A DNA stretch of 36,867 bases from Patescibacteria group bacterium (GTDB lineage Bacteria; Patescibacteriota; Patescibacteriia; 2-12-FULL-60-25): contig JAHJRN010000030.1 in the NCBI GenBank assembly GCA_018830865.1, forward strand, positions 1 to 36,867. The letters run 5' to 3'. The translations under genes were made by a program, and so were the position numbers. The notes beneath the pieces are model-generated. The model was not told the DNA's origin, made no database searches, and was given only the letters and a program-made list of their open reading frames with translations. This document shows positions 7,982 to 16,016 of the stretch, in pieces; the stretch's first letter is position 1; every line of letters begins with the position of its first letter.

Positions 7982-9027
7982 GCGTCTGTGGCCGGTTTAT
8001 CGATTTGGAGGGGTTCATACCCATCCGATGCGCCCGTCAGCTTCAGAACATCCTTGTCGATCTTGGCGAATTCCTTGTCCGCGAAGTTGTATTTGTTTAC
8101 GACGGTCGCGAGGTTGGAGCCCAAACCCTTGAAATGCGTCTCGTACGCCGCCAGGTGTTTCCCAAGCTCCCCGACCCGTTTGATGACCTCTACGGCTTGT
8201 TCCTCGATCTGGAGCGCGCGTAGGCCCTGCAGGACGGTCTGGAGATATGCGAGGAACGAGGTCGGTGACACCACGAGCACATGGTACTTGGCCGCGGCGC
8301 GCTGGATGATGTTCTCGGTGTCTTCTGTCACGGCACCGATCTTATTGACGAGCAGGTCATAGTAGATGGCTTCGTGCGGGATGAACATGAACGCGAAGTC
8401 CATAGTACTCTCGTTCGGGCGGATGTATTTGGATGTCTCCTTCACGCGTTCCTTCAGGTCGTTCACGAAGAGCTTCTCGAGCCTGTCGCGTTCCGTTGCA
8501 TTTTCCTCGACGGCGAGGCGGTTGTAGTTCTCGAGCGAGAACTTGGAGTCGATGGGCACGATCTTGTCCTTGACGAAGACTACGGCGTCCACGATTTCCC
8601 CATCCGCGAACCGATACTGCATCTGGAAGCTCTCCGGCGGCATGACGTTCTTGAGGAGCGTTTCGAGGAAGTACTCGCCCAGCACTCCGCGTTGCTTGGG
8701 GTTCTTGAGCATCTGCTGGAGTTTCTGCAGCTCGTTCGTTTCAGTCAAGACCTGTCGAGAGATTTCCTCGACCTTGGTCATGCGCTCGGTCACGTCCCGC
8801 ACGAGGCCTGACGAGGTGGCGAAGCTTTGGCGCACGGCCTGGTTCGTCTCGCCCATCCTATCCCCCAACTCCTTCTGGAGCTGGGCCATTTGGTTCTGCA
8901 GGAGCTGGAGCGAGCCCGTGTCGTGGCCCGACCCGGACGTCAGCTTCCGCACCGAGACCGCGAGATACGCGACTCCTGCCACGAGGGCGATTCCGAGGAA
9001 AATAAGGAGGAGATTGAGGGGTTCCAT
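7978..9027 (-). CDS. rmuC: DNA recombination protein RmuC homologue
   Basis: A 349-aa protein with an N-terminal membrane helix (residues 5-24), a coiled coil rich in Gln and Glu (about 35-110) and the RmuC nuclease-like core. Core signatures include 'RGVLGEYFLETLLKNVMP', 'VPIDSKFSLENYNRL' and 'FAFMFIPHEAIYYDLL'. RmuC is thought to limit inversions at inverted repeats, and its core belongs to the PD-(D/E)XK group. An extended -10-like TGATAAGGT ends 9 nt before the ATG, so the leader is very short. It is followed in operon by the DUF218 gene. Confidence 0.92.
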   Translation of the reverse strand: MEPLNLLLIFLGIALVAGVAYLAVSVRKLTSGSGHDTGSLQLLQNQMAQLQKELGDRMGETNQAVRQSFATSSGLVRDVTERMTKVEEISRQVLTETNELQKLQQMLKNPKQRGVLGEYFLETLLKNVMPPESFQMQYRFADGEIVDAVVFVKDKIVPIDSKFSLENYNRLAVEENATERDRLEKLFVNDLKERVKETSKYIRPNESTMDFAFMFIPHEAIYYDLLVNKIGAVTEDTENIIQRAAAKYHVLVVSPTSFLAYLQTVLQGLRALQIEEQAVEVIKRVGELGKHLAAYETHFKGLGSNLATVVNKYNFADKEFAKIDKDVLKLTGASDGYEPLQIDKPATDA

Positions 9028-9130
9028 AACCCCAGAACCTTATCACATTCTTCCCCTCTTGACGCGACCCCACTTCCCTTCACGAAACGCGCTTGCTACT
9101 TTTTCGGGTGCAAGATTATCCACACAACCT

Positions 9131-9388
9131 ATGACACAACAAATGTCCGACGAATGGGGCGACGGCGGTACGCAGACCGAAGAGGATTTGAATGCTCTCG
9201 GGGTTTCCGTGAAGGTTGCCGGGGAGGAGGACGATCTCGATGAGTCGGAAGACCTCGAGAAGGATGAGGATACGGTCGTCGCCCCTTCGATCGAGGACGA
9301 GGAGGAACCACTCGATGGTCTCGCACGGCTCGAAATGCTCGAGAAGACCCTCGAGGTGGATCCGATTGACCTTGGCGAGGAGGAGTAG
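9131..9388 (+). CDS. Small acidic hypothetical protein
   Basis: An 85-aa protein that starts 'MTQQMSDEWGDGG'. About a third of its residues are Asp or Glu, and it ends 'DPIDLGEEE'. It is probably soluble and partly disordered. A short helix-forming segment ('LARLEMLEKTLEV') near residues 63-76 may be the only ordered part. An extended -10-like TGCTACTTT lies about 28 nt upstream; no Shine-Dalgarno is seen. A longer frame upstream is the antisense of rmuC. I do not recognise a family. Confidence 0.65.
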   Translation: MTQQMSDEWGDGGTQTEEDLNALGVSVKVAGEEDDLDESEDLEKDEDTVVAPSIEDEEEPLDGLARLEMLEKTLEVDPIDLGEEE

Positions 9389-9454
9389 ACGACGGACGTC
9401 GCAGTTGACATCCGCACCGCTCACGGCGTAAGACTCTTCACGAGGAGGTTGTTC

Positions 9455-9858
9455 ATGTTCCTCGTGATTTCCAGGGCTCAGTTGACTTGGGAGGAAGCCG
9501 TGGACAGGTTCCTCTCCAGTAAGACGGGTCAGGCCATGACCCACGATTTCGATGCAGAGATGCTGAAGACCCTCCGGTCCGTGCTCACGGCCCTGATTCT
9601 TCCGCCGCACGACGCGCCAGCCGTGACGTGTCGTGCCATCGCGAATCATGCTGGGGGCTCATTCAAGCCCGTCTCGAAAGAGGTTCTTTCCAAGAGGAGT
9701 GGGTCCGCTGCGCGGAAACGTTCCGCGTGCGGGTCCGTGCCGCAAATCCAGGCATCTTCGGTGAGGCGTTCGTCCCGTTGCTCTCGGCGCCACGGCCGCG
9801 ACCGTCACAAATCAACGTCGTGGAAATCGCGACGCTCCGCATCAAAGGCGGTTCATGA
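9455..9858 (+). pseudogene. Hypothetical small gene interrupted by an apparent -1 frameshift
   Basis: A perfect AGGAGG (9443-9448) sits 6 nt before ATG 9455. The first ~65 codons look protein-like ('TWEEAVDRFLSSKTG', 'LTALILPPHDAPAV'), but that frame then turns into Arg/Ser-rich shadow. From about 9655 a good protein continues in the -1 frame ('FQEEWVRCAETFRVRVRAAN', 'INVVEIATLRIKGGS') to TGA 9858. The switch coincides with a run of five G (9653-9657). One extra G would restore a single frame of about 135 codons. It may be a true mutation, an assembly error or programmed slippage. A terminator follows at once. Function unknown. Confidence 0.6.
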
Positions 9859-9867
9859 TCGTCTTCC

Positions 9868-9898
9868 CCGCTTCCGTTCCATGGTGGAGCGGTTTTTT
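9868..9898 (+). terminator. Intrinsic terminator after the frameshifted gene
   Basis: CCGCTTCC (9868-9875) pairs with GGAGCGG (9886-9892), leaving one bulged T, and TTTTTT follows (9893-9898). It reaches the 3' end of the convergent gene at 9897. Confidence 0.7.
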
Positions 9899-10523
9899 AT
9901 CGGTTCAGCCGGAATTCCTCGCGGGCTTCCTTGCCCTCCGGAACGAGCGCATGCGTGATGTTCTGCGTGACCATGACGAGAGACGCGGCGATGACTGTCC
10001 ACCAGAGCAGGCCGACGAGGGCCCATCCCCGGCGATACCTCGCACAATAGGCGATAGCCGCGCCGAAACCGAAGACCGGGAGCGAGAACGAGACAATCCA
10101 GTCGTTGCGGTCCATGGACGTCAGGTCCGTGTTCTTGCCGAGGTGGAGAAGTCCGACGAGACGCAGGACCAGCGGAAAAACCATGAGCGTCGCGACGAGG
10201 AGGACGAGCCGCGCGCTGCCCAGCGAGAAGAGGATGTCGGTGATGCGGGTCTCGTCCGCCTTGGTGAGGAGCGAGCGGACCACGAGCGGAAACGAGAAAA
10301 ACGCCACGAGGACGGGCGTGAAGAGCGTCCAGAAGGTCCAGCGTTTCCAGATGTACCAGTACCAGATGGCGGTCGTAGGGTTGGCGACCATCGCTACGCC
10401 CCAGAGGATACGCTGCATACGTGACGCGCGGGGCGTCTGCGTGGCGTGGACGACAGCCCAGATCCAAAAGACGAGGTAGATGCCGACGGAAACGCTAAAC
10501 AGAATCTGCGCAAGGAATCGCAT
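9897..10523 (-). CDS. Multi-pass membrane protein of unknown function
   Basis: A 208-aa protein with about six hydrophobic segments: residues 4-25, 37-55, 62-84, 95-118, 140-158 and 166-188. It starts 'MRFLAQILFSVSVGIYLVFW' and has a Trp/Tyr-rich patch 'AIWYWYIWKRWTFW' that may sit at the membrane surface. It begins 7 bp after the cobA stop, so the two are probably one operon. That position could suggest a role with cobalamin, but no transporter motif (BtuC-like or ECF-type) can be recognised, so this is only context. Confidence 0.65.
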   Translation of the reverse strand: MRFLAQILFSVSVGIYLVFWIWAVVHATQTPRASRMQRILWGVAMVANPTTAIWYWYIWKRWTFWTLFTPVLVAFFSFPLVVRSLLTKADETRITDILFSLGSARLVLLVATLMVFPLVLRLVGLLHLGKNTDLTSMDRNDWIVSFSLPVFGFGAAIAYCARYRRGWALVGLLWWTVIAASLVMVTQNITHALVPEGKEAREEFRLNR

Positions 10524-10530
10524 AGTGACG

Positions 10531-11097
10531 TCAGTAGTCTATCCCCTTTCGGGCAATCGTGCCACGGCTGAAGTAATGGGCTACGGGATGGATTTCGGAG
10601 ATGAGGTCCGCGAGTGCGAGGAACGACCGCGGCGCTTCACGCCCCGTCAGGATGAGCTCGATGTCTGAAGGTCGGGTTTCGAGCACGCGCAGGACGTCCG
10701 GCTCCTCTAGGATCCCGAGCGTCGTCGCGATGTTGATTTCGTCGAGGATGATGATTTCGTGTCGTCTTTCCGCAAAAAGACGCTCGACGAGGCGAAGTCC
10801 CCGTTCCCCTTCCGTTCGGTCTTCACCAGTCACGCCGAAGCGAAAACGACCGGTCCCGCGGTCGATGCGATCGAGGCCGGTGGCGAAAATCTCGATTTCC
10901 GGGATACGTTCCGCTATGATAGCGCGCTCCGAGTAGTCGTTGCCCCCCTTGTCGAACGCGACCATAGCGACATGACGATTGGTCGCGGCGGCGCGCAGGG
11001 CGATACCGAGGGCAGCAGTGGTCTTTCCCTTCCCGTTACCGGTATAGACCTGGACGAATCCCCAGCGTTCTTGACACGGCATGTCATGTTGATGCAT
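10531..11097 (-). CDS. cobA: Cob(I)alamin adenosyltransferase (CobA/BtuR type)
   Basis: A 188-aa enzyme that transfers the adenosyl group of ATP to cob(I)alamin, giving adenosylcobalamin. The N-terminal P-loop 'YTGNGKGKTTAALGIALRAA' and the downstream 'IIILDEINIATTLGIL' are CobA hallmarks, and the length is typical. The frame extends to 11280, but the extra 61 residues overlap the divergent gene and look like shadow. Met at 11097 ('MHQHDMPCQERWGFVQ') fits the family; Met at 11115 is possible. The nearby B12-dependent reductase nrdJ is the obvious consumer of its product. No cobalamin synthesis genes are in the window. Confidence 0.92.
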   Translation of the reverse strand: MHQHDMPCQERWGFVQVYTGNGKGKTTAALGIALRAAATNRHVAMVAFDKGGNDYSERAIIAERIPEIEIFATGLDRIDRGTGRFRFGVTGEDRTEGERGLRLVERLFAERRHEIIILDEINIATTLGILEEPDVLRVLETRPSDIELILTGREAPRSFLALADLISEIHPVAHYFSRGTIARKGIDY

Positions 11098-11131
11098 ACT
11101 TCTGCCTTCGGTCATCTTTTGGAGGAGAATC

Positions 11132-11515
11132 ATGACCCAGAGTGTCCGTCCGTGTCTGCCTTTTTCAGCCGCGCCCGCAAAGACGATTCGATGCTCCACC
11201 CGCACGGTCGCCGCCATGGATTTCAGGTCCGGTCTCGTGCGACATTTTTCCGAGAAGTTCGAGACATCCCTTTCGTTCATCCCGGATCCGGGAGATACGA
11301 GCGTCTATGAGACGATTCGAGCGCACCTTCGCAAGCAGGTGAACGACGACGGCGTCCTCGTCCTCATGATCGACGGCGTTCCCCGCGAGCTCCATGTCGA
11401 GGATGGAGGAGCCGAGTACGTCACGGTTCATCCGAATCGTCCCTTCCCTGCGGCACGTCACTCCGGCACATCGATCAAGGAGAGGCTGATGGATCGTATC
11501 CCCTACGGTTGCTGA
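11132..11515 (+). CDS. Hypothetical 127-aa protein
   Basis: GGAGGAG (11121-11127) lies 4 nt before ATG 11132, one of the few strong Shine-Dalgarno sequences in the window. The first 30 residues are poorly structured. The C-terminal half reads as a small alpha/beta domain ('VYETIRAHLRKQVNDDGVLV', 'MIDGVPRELHVEDGG', 'ERLMDRIPYGC'). It is transcribed divergently from cobA with only about 34 bp between starts, so its promoter must lie within cobA sequence or the reverse. A terminator follows 22 bp after the stop. No family recognised. Confidence 0.6.
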   Translation: MTQSVRPCLPFSAAPAKTIRCSTRTVAAMDFRSGLVRHFSEKFETSLSFIPDPGDTSVYETIRAHLRKQVNDDGVLVLMIDGVPRELHVEDGGAEYVTVHPNRPFPAARHSGTSIKERLMDRIPYGC

Positions 11516-11536
11516 GCCTCCCGCGATTCGTCCTTC

Positions 11537-11563
11537 CCCCGAGACTCCTCGGGGCGTGTTTTT
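11537..11563 (+). terminator. Intrinsic terminator after the 127-aa gene
   Basis: CCCCGAG (11537-11543) pairs with CTCGGGG (11548-11554) over a 4-nt loop. The tail is CGTGTTTTT, with five T at 11559-11563. It lies between convergent genes; the (-) side lacks a T-run, so it serves the (+) gene. Confidence 0.75.
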
Positions 11564-11566
11564 ATC

Positions 11567-14500
11567 CTAGGAACATCCTGCGACCGACCCGCAGTTGAGG
11601 CATTTGTAGCACGCGCCATTTCGAACCATCATGGTCCCGCAGGTGTCGCACGGCGGCGCGTCCGACTGGTTACTGAAGGTCGCTTGGAGCATATTGAGGT
11701 CTGACGTGGCTTCGGACGATGCCGACCCCGATGCGGCCGTCCGGTCGAGTAACGTGGCCTGGCGGGTGTCTGCCTGCGCAACGGAAGTTTCCGTTTCCGG
11801 AGACGGAACGTCCGTATCGATGGACGAGACGGCGCCGCCCTCGATGACGTTGATGCCGAGCGCCTTCCGTTCCTCGGGCGGGAGGAATTTCATGCCCATC
11901 CAGCGGAAGATGTAGTCGATGATGGATTTTGCGACGCGGATGTTGGGGTTCGCGGTGAAGCCGGACGGTTCGAATCGGACATGCGAGAATTTGTTGACGA
12001 GGATCTTGAGCGGCACGCCGTACTGCAGGCCGACCGAGACCGACGTCGAGAACGCATCCATGAGGCCGGAGAGCGTACTCCCCTCTTTGTTCATGGTGAT
12101 GAAGACTTCGCCCGGCACGCCGTCGTCGTACAGACCGACCGTGATGTACCCCTCGTGCGGGCCGATCTGGAACTTGTGTGTGAGCGCCTTGCGTTCGTCC
12201 GGCAGACGGCGACGACGCGGGGCATAGATCGTCTCGGTCACGATCCTGATTTCCGGCTCGGCCTTCGGTGCGTCTTCCTTGTCCGACACGGCCTTCTTGG
12301 TGACAGTGACCGCTTGGGAACGCTTGCACCCGTCGCGGTAGACGGCCACGGCCTTGAGGCCGAGGCGCCACCCCTCCATGTAGACGTCCGTTACCTCGTC
12401 GACGGTCGCGTTACTCGGCATGTTCACCGTTTTCGAGATAGCTCCCGAGAGGAACGGTTGGACTGCGCCCATCATCTTGATGTGGCCCATGTGATGGATG
12501 AACCGTGTCCCCTTGGCCGGCTTGAACGCGCAGTCGAATACGGGGAGGTGTTCTGGCTTCAGGTGCGGGGTACCTTCGATCGTGTCGTTTTCGTCGATGT
12601 AGGCGAGGATATCGCGTGATTCGGCTTCGGTGTAGCCAAGACGATGCAGCGCCTCCGGCACGGTGTGGTTCACGATCTTGATCATGCCGCCGCCCACAAG
12701 CCACTTGTATTTGACGAGCGCGATATCCGGTTCGATGCCTGTGGTGTCGCAGTCCATCAGGAAGGCGATGGTGCCGGTCGGCGCGAGGACCGAGATCTGC
12801 GCGTTGCGGTAGCCGTGCGCCTCCCCGGCCGCAAGCGTCTCGTCCCAGATGGTCCGTGCGCGGTCGAGCAAGTCCGCCGGCACGCCGTCCTCGGCGATGC
12901 GGGTCGCTGCGTCGCGGTGCATATGCATGACGCGAAGCATCGGCTCCTCGTTCTTGGCGTATCCCCGGAATGCGCCGAGCTTCTCCGCGACCGCCGCGGA
13001 TTTTCGGTAGGCCGTGGCGGACATGACCGAAGTGAGGGCTGCTGCCATGTTACGTCCCCCGTCCGAGTCGTACGGAAGTCCCATACTCATGAGGAGCGAG
13101 CCGAGGTTGGCGTAGCCCAAGCCGAGCGGCCGGTACGCATGCGAGTTCTCCTCGATGGCCGGCGTCGGATAGGAGGAGAATCCGATGACGATCTCCTGCG
13201 CCAGAATCATGATGTGGCACGTGTGCTCGAACTGCGCGATGTCGAACGAACCATCGGGACGGCGACACTTCATGAGGTTCACGGACGCGAGATTGCAGGA
13301 CGAATCGTCGAGGAACATGAATTCCGAGCACGGGTTCGACGCGCGGATGCGATCCGTGTTCGGGCAGGTGTGCCAGTCGTTGATGGTCGTGTCGTATTGG
13401 ACGCCGGGGTCGCCGCACTGCCACGCCGCGTCCGAGATCTGTCGCATGACGTCGCGCGCCTTGAGGGTCTCGCACGCCTCGCCGGACGTGATGTACTTCG
13501 TCACATGGTCCCCGTCCGCCTCCACGGCCTTCATGAACGCGTCTGTGAGCCGTACCGAGTTGTTGGCGTTCTGGAACGCGATGGAGGCATATGCCTCGCC
13601 GGTCATGGATCCGTCATAGCCCGCGTCAATGAGCGCGTGGGCCTTCTTCTCCTCCTTCGCCTTGCACCACGTGAATTCGAGGATATCCGGGTGATCGATG
13701 TCGAGCATGACCATCTTGGCCGCGCGCCGCGTCTTGCCGCCGCTCTTGATGACGCCCGCGAACGCGTCGAAGCCGCGCATGAACGAGACGGGGCCGGATG
13801 AGTGACCCGATGATTGGCCGAGCTTCTCCTTGGACGAGCGGAGCGTCGAGAGGTTGGAGCCCGTGCCGGAGCCGTATTTAAAGAGCATGCCCTCCGTGAC
13901 CGCAAGGTTCAGGATGGAGCGCATGTCGTCGTACACCGAATTGATGAAGCAGGCGGAGCACTGCGGCGTCGGGGAGATACCGACGTTGAACCAGACCGGG
14001 CTGTTGAACGCGGCGCGTTGATTCACGAGGATGGACGTCAGTTCCGCCTCGAACGCAGACGCGTCTTTCTCGGCCTGAAAATAGCCCCCGACCTTCCCCC
14101 ACTGTGCGATAGTCTTAGCGACCCGGTCCACCATCTGCTTGACCGAGGATTCTCGCTCCGGCGTGCCGATCCGTCCGCGGAAATACTTGGAGACGACGAT
14201 GTTGGTCGCGGTCTGGCTGAACGATTTCGGGATCTCGACCCCGCGCTGCTCGAAGACCACGTCGCCCTTTTCGTTGGAAATGACGGCATCCCGCTTGTCC
14301 CATTCGATCTCGTCGTACGGATGCGTGCCATCGGTCGTGAAGAGGCGTGGGACTTCGATACCTCGGCCGTAGGTCGGCGTCTCGTGGAGGACACGCGTGC
14401 GCGTTCGGTGCGAGAGGTACTGCTTCGAGACATGCGGGAGGTTCGCGTCGATGAGCGTCACGCCGACTACGTCTCGGACCAGATCCACGCTCGGGACCGT

Positions 14501-14779
14501 ATGGCCGTCGAACATCTGGATGAGGCGCGTCAGTACGTTCTGGGTGACGCGACGGAAGGCCTTCTGCTCGTTCGTGGAGGTCATCCCGACAGACTCGAAC
14601 GCGGCACGGATGGATCGCTCGAGCTTGGCGGGATCGAAATCGTCGATGCGGCCGTCGCGTCTTCGGATGGACTTCACGGAGGTGACGTATTCCCACACGG
14701 CGTTCGCGGCGTTTTTGGCCTCGGCCTTCACGGACGAAGCTTCGTTGTGCGCGACGCTTGAAACAACCGACTCCTTCAT
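11567..14779 (-). CDS. nrdJ: Vitamin B12-dependent ribonucleotide reductase, class II
   Basis: A 1070-aa enzyme that reduces ribonucleotides to deoxyribonucleotides using adenosylcobalamin as radical source, with no oxygen requirement. An ATP-cone (about residues 36-125) at the N terminus gives allosteric control of activity. The barrel holds 'CSACFINSV' (active-site Cys) and 'NPCSEFMFLDDSSCNLASVN' (radical Cys and Glu region), followed by 'APTGTIAFLMDCDTTGIEP'. A zinc-ribbon-like tail 'CDTCGTMMV...CYKCLNCGSVAGC' ends the protein; its cysteines may also re-reduce the active site. No intein is present. It has two upstream NrdR-like boxes and a leader of about 180 nt. The closest cofactor gene is cobA, one gene away. 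Confidence 0.97.
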   Translation of the reverse strand: MKESVVSSVAHNEASSVKAEAKNAANAVWEYVTSVKSIRRRDGRIDDFDPAKLERSIRAAFESVGMTSTNEQKAFRRVTQNVLTRLIQMFDGHTVPSVDLVRDVVGVTLIDANLPHVSKQYLSHRTRTRVLHETPTYGRGIEVPRLFTTDGTHPYDEIEWDKRDAVISNEKGDVVFEQRGVEIPKSFSQTATNIVVSKYFRGRIGTPERESSVKQMVDRVAKTIAQWGKVGGYFQAEKDASAFEAELTSILVNQRAAFNSPVWFNVGISPTPQCSACFINSVYDDMRSILNLAVTEGMLFKYGSGTGSNLSTLRSSKEKLGQSSGHSSGPVSFMRGFDAFAGVIKSGGKTRRAAKMVMLDIDHPDILEFTWCKAKEEKKAHALIDAGYDGSMTGEAYASIAFQNANNSVRLTDAFMKAVEADGDHVTKYITSGEACETLKARDVMRQISDAAWQCGDPGVQYDTTINDWHTCPNTDRIRASNPCSEFMFLDDSSCNLASVNLMKCRRPDGSFDIAQFEHTCHIMILAQEIVIGFSSYPTPAIEENSHAYRPLGLGYANLGSLLMSMGLPYDSDGGRNMAAALTSVMSATAYRKSAAVAEKLGAFRGYAKNEEPMLRVMHMHRDAATRIAEDGVPADLLDRARTIWDETLAAGEAHGYRNAQISVLAPTGTIAFLMDCDTTGIEPDIALVKYKWLVGGGMIKIVNHTVPEALHRLGYTEAESRDILAYIDENDTIEGTPHLKPEHLPVFDCAFKPAKGTRFIHHMGHIKMMGAVQPFLSGAISKTVNMPSNATVDEVTDVYMEGWRLGLKAVAVYRDGCKRSQAVTVTKKAVSDKEDAPKAEPEIRIVTETIYAPRRRRLPDERKALTHKFQIGPHEGYITVGLYDDGVPGEVFITMNKEGSTLSGLMDAFSTSVSVGLQYGVPLKILVNKFSHVRFEPSGFTANPNIRVAKSIIDYIFRWMGMKFLPPEERKALGINVIEGGAVSSIDTDVPSPETETSVAQADTRQATLLDRTAASGSASSEATSDLNMLQATFSNQSDAPPCDTCGTMMVRNGACYKCLNCGSVAGCS

Positions 14780-14838
14780 AGTGGACGGGGTTTAGGATGA
14801 TTGATTTTTTTTCTCGCGCGGTCCCGCGTCCCGAGGTT

Positions 14839-14860
14839 TCGACGAGCGGTAGCTCATCGA
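14839..14860 (-). other. Hairpin in the nrdJ leader
   Basis: Bases 14839-14847 and 14852-14860 form a 9-bp stem (one wobble) with a 4-nt loop, inside the ~180-nt leader between the predicted promoter and nrdJ. No T-run follows on the (-) strand. I find no B12-box sequence in the leader, so a cobalamin riboswitch is not supported. Confidence 0.45.
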
Positions 14861-14938
14861 GGTGCGTGTACCAAGGGGTTTTGTTTCCGATCCGTCCCTA
14901 TTTTGGGGTACGAACAGAAAGGTCGGCTGAACCGTGCG

Positions 14939-14988
14939 ACCACTATATCTTGTGGTCGCTTTCGCAGTATACCACGAGATGTAGTGGT
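14939..14988 (-). promoter_or_regulatory. Pair of NrdR-box-like palindromes around the nrdJ promoter
   Basis: Two palindromes with ACCAC...GTGGT ends lie at 14939-14956 (ACCACTATATCTTGTGGT) and 14971-14988 (ACCACGAGATGTAGTGGT). Their starts are 32 bp apart, about three helical turns. Known NrdR boxes are 16-bp palindromes of ACACTATATMTTGTGT type that occur in phased pairs before RNR genes. A (-) strand -10 (TATACT, 14971-14966) lies in the spacer, so a bound repressor would cover it. nrdR itself is not in the window. Confidence 0.8.
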
Positions 14989-15050
14989 CGCAGGTCCATG
15001 AGATACTCCGACGCTGTGGATAGGATTCGAAAGGACGATTTTGCGGGGAC

Positions 15051-15632
15051 CTAGATGCCGAGGCTGAGGTTGATGGGCGGTTTTACGTTCGGTTCGGGTG
15101 GGGCGATAGGCATCGGGACGTCCTGTTTCTGCCCCATGCGGTCGAAGAACGAGACCTTCCCCTGCTCCATCGCATATTCATACACCTCACGCGTCACCTT
15201 CACGTCTTGGAGGCAGTAGTCGGCGAGTTTTTGTATTTCCCCTTTTCGCCAATACTCCACGGCCATGAGTCCGGTACCGCTCTTGCCGATGCCGAGCGTC
15301 GCATGAGCCACGTCGTCGAGTTTTACCCGGTGACCGATGCGCTTGACGATTTCGGCCATGATGTCGATCGTCGGGAGCTTCATCAGATCGCCCGTGTAGT
15401 ACGACTGCATGCACGGGTAGTCGAAACCAAAAAGGTTGTATCCGATGATGCGGTCCGAACGCTCGAGCCGCGGCCACAGTTTAGCGAGGTCTTCCTCAAG
15501 AAACGTCTCATACGAATCGGTCTCGTAGAAGTAGCAGCCGATGAGCGAGATCTGCAGGAGCTCGGGCGAGTGGCCGCCCACGTCCTGAAAGGTGTTCTGG
15601 GTCTCGATGTCGAGGACGATTTCGGTGCGCAT
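15051..15632 (-). CDS. DEDD-type 3'-5' exonuclease, RNase H-like (YprB/PF13482-like)
   Basis: A 193-aa single-domain nuclease. Exo I is 'VLDIETQNTF' (Asp8, Glu10), Exo II is 'RIIGYNLFGFDYPCMQSYY', and Exo III is 'LADYCLQDVKVTREVYEYA', with the catalytic Asp preceded by Tyr. These four acidic positions define the DnaQ-like fold. The region between ('VKLDDVAHATLGIGKSG') resembles the family-B polymerase/YprB exonuclease layout rather than DNA polymerase III epsilon. The C-terminal 25 residues are Pro-rich. An extended -10 (TGATACATT) ends 12 nt before the ATG. Substrate unknown; a role in repair or replication is inferred from the fold only. Confidence 0.85.
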   Translation of the reverse strand: MRTEIVLDIETQNTFQDVGGHSPELLQISLIGCYFYETDSYETFLEEDLAKLWPRLERSDRIIGYNLFGFDYPCMQSYYTGDLMKLPTIDIMAEIVKRIGHRVKLDDVAHATLGIGKSGTGLMAVEYWRKGEIQKLADYCLQDVKVTREVYEYAMEQGKVSFFDRMGQKQDVPMPIAPPEPNVKPPINLSLGI

Positions 15633-15644
15633 AGAAGCCGCCAG

Positions 15645-15653
15645 AATGTATCA
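15645..15653 (-). promoter_or_regulatory. Extended -10 promoter of the exonuclease gene
   Basis: On the (-) strand TGATACATT spans 15653-15645, 12 nt before the ATG, so the predicted leader is about 5 nt. Confidence 0.5.
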
Positions 15654-15712
15654 CACGGATGCGGACAGATGAAGATGGAGAGGCCTTGACGGCCGCGTGC
15701 CGATACGTCTGC

Positions 15713-15749
15713 AAAAGAAAAGCCCCGCATCGACGAATCGATGCGGGGC
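15713..15749 (-). terminator. Strong intrinsic terminator of the 71-aa gene
   Basis: A perfect 12-bp stem (15722-15733 with 15738-15749) with a 4-nt loop. Read on the (-) strand it is followed by TTTTCTTTT (15721-15713). It lies about 50 bp after the stop of the small membrane protein gene. Confidence 0.9.
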
Positions 15750-15800
15750 ATGACGGACAGACATGTCCGCCGAGGGGTGAGGGGTTGAGGTTGAGACCGA

Positions 15801-16016
15801 CTACTTCTTCTTGGGCTCCAATGCCCGAGAGACCCAGCCGGTGTCGTTCGTCGCCTCGATGGCCTTGTCGAGGGTACCCTCGATGGCATTCGCGGCCTGG
15901 ACGTGAGGCTTCTCCTCGACCGTCCAGTCCCAGGCCATCAGAGCGCCACGGTAGGCGCTGTAGAAGACGAGGGCGAGGAGCGAAAGGACGATGAGCAGTC
16001 CGAAAACGTTTTTCAT
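15801..16016 (-). CDS. Small single-pass membrane protein, unknown
   Basis: A 71-aa protein, 'MKNVFGLLIVLSLLALVFYS' followed by a soluble part 'WTVEEKPHVQAANAIEGTLD' and a tail 'EPKKK'. Residues 4-24 form a membrane helix or uncleaved signal anchor; no lipobox Cys is present. The start at 16016 is set by GGGAG 7 nt upstream; the open frame to 16109 runs into the leader hairpin and is rejected. The unit is unusually well equipped: a near-consensus promoter, a ~145-nt leader with a large hairpin, a Shine-Dalgarno sequence and a strong terminator. That suggests high or regulated expression. Function unknown. Confidence 0.7.
   Translation of the reverse strand: MKNVFGLLIVLSLLALVFYSAYRGALMAWDWTVEEKPHVQAANAIEGTLDKAIEATNDTGWVSRALEPKKK

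Noticed and set aside
9116-9649. 177-codon (-) frame across the acidic protein and the frameshifted gene
   Set aside because: It has no start context, and the (+) frames have better signals (AGGAGG, terminator).
9646-9662. Programmed -1 ribosomal frameshift site
   Set aside because: The local sequence (GCT GGG GGC) is not a canonical slippery heptamer and no downstream pseudoknot is obvious; an indel in the G-run is simpler.
12644-13801. 385-codon (+) open frame opposite nrdJ
   Set aside because: It lies wholly antisense to a clearly conserved reductase and is dominated by Arg, Asp, Val and His, the usual composition of a GC-rich shadow frame.
14780-14938. Cobalamin riboswitch in the nrdJ leader
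   Set aside because: No B12-box or matching multi-stem core is visible; only one short hairpin is supported.
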